Source: Pomphorhynchus laevis
Taxonomy: Eukaryota > Acanthocephala > Palaeacanthocephala > Echinorhynchida > Pomphorhynchidae
DNA: 64,000 nucleotides
Direction: 5' to 3'
Assembly: GCA_012934845.2 (NCBI GenBank)
Contig: WNNJ02000013.1
Coordinates: 1-64,000, forward strand
Below are positions 56,571 through 64,000 of the stretch, piece after piece. The stretch's first letter is position 1; each line of letters opens with the position of its first letter. The position numbers were made by a program, and so were the translations under genes. The notes beneath the pieces are model-generated. The model saw nothing but the letters and a program-made list of their open reading frames with translations. It had not been told where the DNA came from and made no database searches.

Positions 56571-56588
56571 TCTGTCAGCTTTTGACAG
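56571..56588 (+). other. Conserved small hairpin between linker and RT
   Basis: CTGTCA-GCTTT-TGACAG, loop of 5. The equivalent position in the 57930-61420 copy has an 8-bp version (60426-60446, GTCTGTCA against TGACAGAC), and the minus-strand copy has it at 53456-53472. It lies just after an in-frame stop in two copies. Confidence 0.75.
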
Positions 56589-57757
56589 CTGATCAGAGAA
56601 GAGAGGTGTCCGTAACAATGCTTTTACCCTCTTCATCCGATGTAGCAGGCATCAATATTAGTAAGCGTGTTTTTATCCCTAAGAAAAAATCCTGCTTATG
56701 TCCTAAAGACCTGCGACCCATTTCGATTCAAAACTCCCTCGTGTCGATTTACGAAAAAGCGCTTGCGCGTAAAATTCGCGACCATTTAAATAGGCGTAAT
56801 TTGATCCCTCCAGGTTTTCATGACTTCGTCAAAGGTCGCTCGGTCCATCCAGCAATAGGTGAGGTGGAGCAATTTTGTCGAGAGAATAGCCATCGCCTAG
56901 TTGTGGTGGCTATTTTCCTTGACTTTTCTGCTGCATTTGACCGCATCTCTATTCCTTTTGTGATCTCTTCTATCAGGTCCCTCGGGTTGCCTGCGAGAAT
57001 TGTGAACAGGGTGGAGATCCTGCTGTACACCAAGCGGTTTTATTATGAAGACGACCCTGATGCGCGTCAGTTCTACCCTATTACGGGTGTGCCTCAAGGT
57101 TCACCTCTTTCTCCTATCTTATATCTTGCTGCTTCCATTAATCTATTCAAAATATTTAAACGCGAACAACGTCTTGTGGTGTATGCTGATGACACCACAG
57201 CCCTGTTCTCTGGACACAGGTGCAAAGACGTAGTTTCTGACATCAGCCGCTTCTTTTTAAGATTAAAAGACCAGTTACCCGTATCCAATCTTATTTTAAA
57301 CTCTGCCAAATCGCAGGCGGTTGTCTTACATGGCACCACTGCAACAAAGAAAAAACTTAAGAGATTAGCACTCTCTGCACTCTCCTCCATATTTGCCTCT
57401 GAACCACTCTCCACCTTCTCAAGTCGAGTAAAATACCTGAGGTTCACCGTTAAGGTGAACTGGTTGGCGAAAGCTGACCTGGATATACTTAAACGTATCA
57501 TGAAGAAAGCTAGGTGGGCTCTGAAACGGGCTCAGCATCTGTCATTGAAAGGGAAAACCCAGGTGCGCCTTTGGGGTACCTGGGCTATCTCGGGACTAGT
57601 CTTCTTCTCAAAAGGACGTCCCCCAGAGCAAAGGCTAAGGTTTCTTAAGCTCCTCGTCTCTCGTTTACCCAGCATAGTCCGCGCCGATTGGATTCTTCGG
57701 GGGGGGGTGAAAGACCCCGGGTGGTTCAGTCGGAAGGCGGCGTGTTGGATCGGTTAG
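56582..57757 (+). CDS. Family B-like LINE reverse transcriptase, 391 codons
   Basis: Opens at a TTG (LTADQRREVSVTMLL), so the natural start is upstream. Blocks: VAGINISKRVFIPKKKS, CPKDLRPISIQNSLVSIYEK, FHDFVKGRSVHPAIG, VVVAIFLDFSAAFDRIS (first Asp), LYTKRFYYEDDPDARQFYP, ITGVPQGSPLSPILYLAA, RLVVYADDTTALFSG (YADD near residue 202), LILNSAKSQAVVLHG, and C-terminal LVFFSKGRPPEQRLRFLKLL. A zinc-like or basic tail ends WFSRKAACWIG. RT residues look intact. The upstream linker frame is separated by a stop at 56519-56521, where the 48-kb copy has Trp (TGG). Confidence 0.85.
   Translation: MTADQRREVSVTMLLPSSSDVAGINISKRVFIPKKKSCLCPKDLRPISIQNSLVSIYEKALARKIRDHLNRRNLIPPGFHDFVKGRSVHPAIGEVEQFCRENSHRLVVVAIFLDFSAAFDRISIPFVISSIRSLGLPARIVNRVEILLYTKRFYYEDDPDARQFYPITGVPQGSPLSPILYLAASINLFKIFKREQRLVVYADDTTALFSGHRCKDVVSDISRFFLRLKDQLPVSNLILNSAKSQAVVLHGTTATKKKLKRLALSALSSIFASEPLSTFSSRVKYLRFTVKVNWLAKADLDILKRIMKKARWALKRAQHLSLKGKTQVRLWGTWAISGLVFFSKGRPPEQRLRFLKLLVSRLPSIVRADWILRGGVKDPGWFSRKAACWIG
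57175..57199 (+). other. Hairpin over the YADD codons of the RT
   Basis: TGTGGTGT at 57175-57182 pairs perfectly with ACACCACA at 57192-57199 around the loop ATGCTGATG. Homologous hairpins lie at 52221-52243 (7 bp, perfect) and 61002-61028 (8 pairs, one G-U). The second pair from the loop is G-C here and A-T in the other two, both changes being synonymous (GTG/GTA and GAC/GAT). Confidence 0.9.
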
Positions 57758-57929
57758 GAGGGGCTCAGATACCCCTGGACCTGAGGCCATGAAAGAGAAA
57801 GGGAAGATGAAAAAACGAAGGAAAATTATGCCATTTTTTCTAAGTTGGTTATGACCTACCTTTTTTATTCTTGCATGCTATATTTTGGTGTATTTAATAA
57901 AGTCTTTATTTATTTATTAGCTTATGAAT

Positions 57930-60900
57930 TCAAAAAGCACAAACATACATATCGGAGGAATCAAAGGATTCCGTAAGTATGCAATTTCAAGCAAACCTTG
58001 CTGCAAATTTAAGCAAGATAAAGACAAGTGATTTGAATTTTGCTAAATCTTCTTCGTTGGAGATATTTCCTCCTATTAAAAAATCTACGAATCTAATGAT
58101 CATGACGCTAATGGTCATGATCAATCTAATGATCATTAATCTAATGATAATGGTATCCATGGCCACGAAAGATCACTTCAATTGCCTCCTAAGAAATTTT
58201 ATAATGAAATTTCCTAGAAATCGAATACTATTTAATTTTGCCTACTTTTTGACCGACGATTTAGAAGGAGAGTATTTGAAGTTTAGCGAACAGAATCTAA
58301 AAGACGTTGCTAAAATCTCTTTCAAGCCAATCCATGCAACTGTAAAGATTTCGAACCTAATAACGAACTTAGATGAAAAAGAGCTACTTGATCTGGAACA
58401 TGATTTTCAGCTTTCAAACACACGATTAATTAGGGGATGAAGAATAATACCCTCCTACCGATCGCCTTCGCAAACACTAGTTCTGACAACGTCAGACTGC
58501 TGGCAAATTCCAGCTCCAACCCTTTCATGGGCATTAATCTTCGTTTCACTTTTGTTATTGCTGAAGAGTTGACTAATCCCCACTGTAAGCAGTGCCATCA
58601 ATGGGGGAACTTGGCTTTATCATGCCACAAGAAAAATGATGTGGTATCTGCGCTTCGAATGACGAGTACCACCATGATTCCTCCAACGAAGCACCTTACT
58701 GTGTGAACTGTAACTTCCAGCATCCGGCTTGGTTCCGGAAATGTTCTAAATTTAAAGACACCCAGAAACGATACGCAATTGCCGCAAATAACCAGTCCTT
58801 CAAGACTGACATTCCTCAAAAATATAATAAGGTCGCCATTAGCGCCGTACTGTCTGTTATTAAAATCATTGAGATTATTGACGTCAAAGTTTCAGAAAAA
58901 TGGCATTTATTACCACGCTTCTACAAAAACTGAGCGAAAATTGTACTGTTGCTGGTAAGGATACGACACATTCGGTCATTCAATCGAACAAATGATCATC
59001 CTCAAGCGAACCTACACCGGCAAAATCGCAAAGCAAAACGGACACTGTATATTATAGGAAATGATGATATTTCCCTAGCCAGGTAAGGAGCGGTCAGTGG
59101 TCCCGATATTAGGGCCGAAGGCCGGAAGGGTAACATTCTCCCTATGGACCTAAATAGTGGGACTGATGTGCGTTCTAGTGACACATTTGCATGGGAAGTA
59201 ATTCCGATCCGTTTTAACTGAACATCATTTAGCGGAATTCGAGATGTGCTTCTGTACTTATCCTTTTATCTGTTAAAGATGCAGATATTATAGTCCTTCA
59301 GGAAACTAGACCTATTTGGTCTCTCCAGAACATTTCGGTTTATTCCAAAACACATAACCTCCAACTTTACTTTAGGCATAATCTCAACTCACTTCTCTTC
59401 TTCTCGAAATCGTTCAACCTTAGTTAAATGGCATTTAAGATTATTTCTTCTATTAAATTATTCTGGTCCAGCCGTGTCTTGTTTAGCAAAAACTCTGGAA
59501 GAACGGTAAACGCATCAGTGTAGCCAATATATATTCGGCCTGGAGATATTCACAAGAAGCGTGACCTCCTGGACCGTATATTGGGTAGCGGCTATGAAAT
59601 GTTACTTAGTGATTTCAACGACAGAACTGGTCGTTGGATTAATGCAGTACTTCGCAGATCTGGGACGTTTATATTATACATAAACCACTATCCCCTACCT
59701 TTTATTGCACAAAAACAAATTATCTCCTCGACATACTACTGATATACCAAATGTGACTGCTAAAACCTACCTGTATTGATGAGTCGCGCCAACAACTGTC
59801 CACCTGGCATGACTTATTTCGCTGGCAATTAGAGGAAGACACGATTGAGGAGGAGGTTTCACTTTGATCCAATCAGAGTAGCCGTCTTCCAGGCTGCGAT
59901 CCGACTCTTCCCAGTGAGAGAAAATGCGAGTCTGACCCAATTTAATTCATATATCTCTTCGCAAGGTACCACGATATTTTCGACCACCTATAAAGGTCGT
60001 TTATTCAATCTCACTTCAACAAAACTCAAGGTCCTAATTAAAATTCTAAACGTTCCTAACTTTTTGTTTCACTCAGGTAGGCCCTCTCAAAAGAATACTG
60101 GAGCTCTAGGTATAGGTTCCAGCTGAGTATAGATAGGGCGAGCGTTTCTCGATTTAATCCATCTCAGAATTCCTTCTGAAATATATTCAACCTGAAGAAG
60201 TTTGTCTACTGGAAAGAGAGGGCATCTGGTTGGATTGACAGCTTAGGCCTATACGAAATTTTAAAGGAGTCACTAACCCTACATAATTATGGAGCCACTC
60301 AATCTCACCAACCAATCACGCCTTTGAGTGACTTCATGAGCAAGGATTTATCGGTTACCGATATCCTGAATGCCTAAGGTGCACTTTCGGTTACTTTTAG
60401 ACCACATGCGCCGCGCAACACTCTGGTCTGTCAGTTTTTGACAGACAGTCAGATAAAGCAGATCGCCATTACGCTGTTATTAGTCTCCCCCTCCGATGTC
60501 GCCGGCATCAACATTAGCCGGAGAATATTTTTACCTAAGAAACGTGTATTCTAATGTCTAAAAGATCTGCGCCATATTTGATATAAAACTGCATCATCTC
60601 CATATACGAAAATCGCTTGCGCGTAGAATCCGCGACCATTTAAGTAAGCGTAACTTAGTCCCACGAAGTTTCTATGGATTTGTCAAAGGTCACTCGGTCC
60701 ACTCGGCATTTGGTGAGATGCACCGGTTCTGTCATGACAACAGTCATCAGCTCTTTGTGGCTGTTTTCCTTTATTTTTCCGCTGCATTTGATTGCATTTC
60801 CGTTCAATTTGTTATCTATTCTCTTAGGTTCTTCAGGTTGCCTGCTGGAATTGTTAACAGAGTGGAAATACTGTTGTATATCAATCGCTTATACTTTGAA

Positions 60901-61420
60901 GAAGATTATAATGCACAACAGTTTAACCAAAGGCTTCTCTCTACTAATATTGTTCTTAGCCGCCTCCGTTATTTTTTAATCTCTTATGTGCGATCAACAT
61001 CTGGTGGTACATGCTGATGATACCGCCACCCTGTTTTCGGGACGCAAGTGTAAGTATGTTGTTTCTAAAATTAGCCTATTCTTTTTCATATTAAAAATCT
61101 AATTTGTACATAACCTTATTCTTACACAATCTAAAAGGGAAAGATGCCTTTTTATGGTATATTTGCAACAAGGAAAATTTAGAGACATTGTAAATCTCAG
61201 CATTCTCATTTATGATCACAAATCAACTTCTCAATTTTTTACACATCGCGTAAGATACCTGGGTTTCACACTATCTCCGTGAACTGAGCATCTGGATTGA
61301 TTTGAATATATAAAAGAATATTCTGAAAAGCACAAGATGAACCCTGAAAACAGCAGAAGCTGATCTCGTTGTAGACTAGAAGACTGAATATAAAGATATG
61401 TGTAACAATAAATAAAACTT
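57930..61420 (+). mobile_element. Family B-like LINE, ORF1 to RT, heavily decayed
   Basis: The ORF1 region reads KISNLITNLDEKELLDLEHD at about 58340, PIAFANTSSDNVRLLANSSS, NPFMGINLRFTFVI and a knuckle CKQCHQWGNLALSCHKK (58580-58640). An EN part at 59200-59760 has SVANIYSAWRYSQEA-type and DFNDRTGRWINAVLRR blocks in broken frames. The linker is RRRFHFDPIRVAVFQAAIRL (59845). RT pieces at 60470-61300 include INISRRIFLPKK, FFRLPAGIVNRVEILLYINR and the YADD-region hairpin. AATAAATAAAAC near 61410 marks a probable 3' end. It is the most decayed family B relative here. Confidence 0.75.
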
Positions 61421-61624
61421 GTTTTTCACTATTTTTTCCTTATGTTATTATATTCCTTACATGCATTTATTTATTTTATTAAGAAAATCTTATTATTGTT
61501 CACATTTGACATTTTGTAACAAGCTAACCTGGCGATAGATATACACTGGCAAAGTTGAAGTTTACTTATGTCGTTTGGGGTTACAATTGATCGTCAAACA
61601 TAAAGGATTGAATTTCAAAGTTCG

Positions 61625-61652
61625 ACAATGTAGAGCAATTGCTCTACATTGT
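61625..61652. repeat. Perfect 28-bp palindrome
   Basis: ACAATGTAGAGCAA is followed directly by its reverse complement TTGCTCTACATTGT with no spacer. It lies in non-coding DNA between two LINEs (61421-61929), where nothing else is recognised. Confidence 0.97.
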
Positions 61653-61929
61653 TACATAGCTAGATACATGGAGAAAACAATTGTCAATTGTCGTAACGTT
61701 TTCAAAGTTTTTGGAGTTGTCTGGACAGCATGCTTTCTGTCGTAATGCGACCTGATAGCTGAAGCTATTATGTAGCCAGCTAAAATACAAGTTAGTCGAA
61801 GAGGTCCGGAAATATCTCAACAAAATGAAATTCAACCGACTACCAACAAGACGATTTCAATGACTGTTTTCAAAAAGCTTAAAAAACGCAAAACATTTAA
61901 CTACCAAATGACAATAGCTGCGAACTTTC

Positions 61930-63225
61930 ATACTGCACCAAACGATTTTGGGCTTACATACGTAGAAATAGGACAATTCCTCCTGCGATTTCGTCTCTTC
62001 GTATTAATGATAACTTTATCACATCGCCTCAAGCTGTAGCCGACACGTTTGCGTCGACTTTTCAAATTGTAACTAATAACACAGAAACTAACCGGCAATC
62101 TCGTGTAAGCCATTCACGAAGTTATTGTGATGTTACTACCGAGGAGGTTTATAGTGAGTTAAATTCTTTACGACATTCATCACCTGGTCTGGATGGATTA
62201 CATTCACAGATACTAAGGATATTATCTACATTTATTGCTTCACCGTCAGCTTATTTGTTTCAACTATTACTAGCTAAGTCAATTCTACCGTTAGATTGGA
62301 AAATCGCCACTGTAGTGCCAGTCCACAAAAAAAGGATATCGTCACAATCCTGAAAATTATAGAGCAATAAGCCTTACAAGTGTCGTATGTAAGATGTTAG
62401 AGCGATATTGCTACGGCGATTACTATCCTATCTTAAATCATCGAACTTGTTAGATAATTCTCAACATGGTTTTCGTCCTGGACGTTCTGGCATACCTTTA
62501 GTTCGCTTCCACCGTTTCAGTTCTCACTATTATATAAGGCATTGATCAGACAAATCATTAATTATGCTTCGCCTGCGACTTTTCCTTCTACGCGTGGTGA
62601 AATAAACCAATTAGAAAAGATTCTTCGCCGATTTTCCAAGCTATGTTCTGGTCTTCGGAACATCGCCTACTGTGATAGACTAAGCCAACTAAATATTACT
62701 TCAGTTTACAAGAGATATGTGTACAATGATTTATTACAGTTATGGCGAATGATCAATGTTTTTCCTGGTTATCCATCGGAATCCGTTATTCTAAATGATC
62801 GCCCGAGCCACAGAGGACACTCTTTATCAGTTGTTGTGCAATCACACGGGAAATGTCATAGATACTTGCGATTATCTCACAGAGCGGTAAACCTATGGAA
62901 CCTATTGCCGAATTCGATCGTGTCTATGGCACAGTACAAATCTTTCCAGAATGCGCTGAGCATGTGGATAAAAAGAGAAGATTCTTTGCAGGAAATATAT
63001 AACTATATGTGACAATTTATTATTGCTGAACTACTTTTTTCTTTCTTTTTTTTCTTTCTTTTTTTCCTTTTCTTAATATTGTGATCAGACAAAATGACTC
63101 TTTATTGCGTCAAAGTTTTGTAATAAATAATAATAGTCTAGAACTGCCCGGTGACCGGCTAGAGTTCGAAGAAGACCTGCATACCTTTCCGATTATTACT
63201 GCAACGAATGATGGTATATACAACG
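61930..63225 (+). mobile_element. Other LINE: linker, RT start, C-terminus and 3' end, internally deleted
   Basis: Begins FWAYIRRNRTIPPAISSLRI (EN-RT linker) and SPGLDGLHSQILRILSTFIA (RT start), then IATVVPVHKK, with a frame change near 62335. It continues to SQHGFRPGRSGIPLV at about 62490 and then jumps to the C-terminal region 62542-63012. The whole catalytic RT core is missing. The 3' end (TTGTGATCAGACAAAATGAC, 63084-63103; AATAATAATAGTC) matches the fragment at 31891-32225. A pyrimidine run (63035-63080) lies in the 3' untranslated part. Confidence 0.78.
62542..63012 (+). pseudogene. C-terminal domain of that LINE
   Basis: 156 open codons reading RQIINYASPATFPSTRGEIN, LEKILRRFSKLCSGLRN, YNDLLQLWRMINVFPGYPSE, and the usual terminal block LRLSHRAVNLWNLLPNSIVS followed by YKSFQNALSMWI. 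This region in CR1/Jockey-like LINEs follows the RT and has no assigned enzymatic role. Here it is joined to the RT start by a deletion, so no working RT is made. Confidence 0.75.
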
Positions 63226-63895
63226 GCAAATCAGCTAACTGAGTCTACGTATTATTAAGATTTTATATAAGATAAAATCTGTAATATGAGATTTTATATT
63301 TTATATCAAGTTAAAATAAAAAATTGAAATTTTTTCTTACATGAAATTATATATTTTATTAAGAAAATCTTATTATTGTTCACTATTATTTTCATTTTCT
63401 CTCTAATTTTATCTGATAATCTGATTATGTAATTTTGGATTCCAAAATTTATATATTACCACCCATTGGAACACCTTTTACTTGTCTAAATATAGATGTC
63501 CCTACTTTTAAATAATTTTGTTAAATCAAAATATTCAAGGATTCTATTAATTCAATTTTATCCATATTTATATTTACTTGATGGTTTAATTTTTGTTAGA
63601 TAGGCGTTATAGTTATTTTAACATATATATGTTTATCTTTTTCCGAATATAAGATTAATTAATTTTACTGACGCTTCTTTAATATCTACTAAATATAGAT
63701 TTGTATAAAGAGACTAAAATCGTATGTATTTATATTTTGAAAATTTATTCCTTTTGTCTGTTCTAAAAATTCTTTTGTAGAATTAATACTGAAATAGTGT
63801 TTTATACCAGTATTAATTTCGATTACCTTGCAATATTTTTCGAATGTGCTTTAATTACTTTAAGTATTTTATTCATATAGACAGAAAGTGGTTTT
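63226..63895 (+). repeat. Partial copies of dispersed repeats near the right edge
   Basis: 63228-63250 repeats TCAGCTAACTGAGTCTACG of the 16813 and 20111 family. The word TTTTATTAAGAAAATCTTAT with ATTGTTCAC (63355-63385) also occurs at 61473-61500. 63700-63895 is the second copy of the 30890-31100 repeat. The remainder to 64000 is AT-rich with no gene seen. Confidence 0.75.
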
Positions 63896-64000
63896 AATGT
63901 ACATTTAAACGCACTACATATGAACCTAGGTTTTATTGGATTTTTATGTAATTTTGGATTCCAATATAATATAGGTATAGTTTTATTATCTAATTCAACC

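Larger units (their letters stand above)
56080..57915 (+). mobile_element. Family B-like LINE, linker, RT and 3' end
   Basis: It begins in the EN-RT linker (PTPTKLKVLAKLLNLPNLSA), continues with EYWSTRYRFQLSRDRTSIAR to a TGA at 56519, then the RT frame 56582-57757. It ends in an AT-rich tail with AATAAAGTC at 57898. It sits back to back with the minus-strand copy at 53165-55830 and overlaps it in content by roughly 0.9 kb, so the two are separate insertions. Confidence 0.82.

Noticed and set aside
53165-57915. Twin priming as the origin of the back-to-back family B copies
   Set aside because: The two pieces overlap by about 0.9 kb of element content and differ clearly in sequence, so they are separate insertions.

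Overview
The window looks like AT-rich arthropod DNA, most likely insect. It holds one recognisable host gene, an intron-rich FMR1-family gene on the minus strand, surrounded by tandem repeats and a dense graveyard of non-LTR retrotransposons (LINEs). No rRNA, tRNA, CRISPR array or bacterial-style operon was seen. The species cannot be fixed from the sequence alone.

Layout. 1-3996 is a very homogeneous 357-bp tandem array (about 11.2 copies, running off the left edge) that ends in a TA microsatellite. 4080-6580 is AT-rich with short degenerate direct repeats. 6579-8175 is a decayed LINE with a YLDD reverse transcriptase (RT) and a C-terminal zinc-finger plus restriction-like endonuclease region; its 3' end is repeated at 8634-8738. 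10872-11977 is a 381-bp triplication that overlaps the 3' end of the FMR1-like gene. 11908-19885 (minus) is that gene: at least 11 coding exons with consistent splice sites and phases, encoding two Tudor/Agenet domains, KH0, KH1 and KH2, but no RGG-rich tail. Its introns and upstream flank hold several hairpin or foldback elements.

22100-42230 is a nest of LINE copies in alternating orientation. Most belong to one L2/CR1-like family (called family A here) whose 3' end carries a small hairpin. The best copy keeps a 536-codon open RT-to-C-terminus frame at 24916-26526; the longest copy (33985-37985, minus) still shows ORF1, apurinic-type endonuclease (EN) and RT regions. 42370-45110 (minus) is a broken Ty3/gypsy-type LTR retrotransposon fossil. 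45540-61420 holds several copies of a second LINE group (family B) with a zinc-knuckle ORF1, an EN and a YADD RT. 61930-63225 is a further LINE with a different 3' end, which also matches a fragment at 31891-32225.

The two most interesting observations are: (1) family B LINEs are studded with short, often perfect hairpins through 5' leader, ORF1 and RT. Every imperfect pair noted in the main stems is a G-U wobble in the sense RNA, and one hairpin across the YADD codons shows a synonymous compensatory change between copies. This suggests selection for RNA structure in a LINE transcript. (2) The FMR1-like gene is intact through KH2 but diverged, lacks the RGG tail and most of the usual nuclear-export leucines, and ends inside tandemly repeated DNA. 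It may be a lineage-specific FMR1 paralogue.
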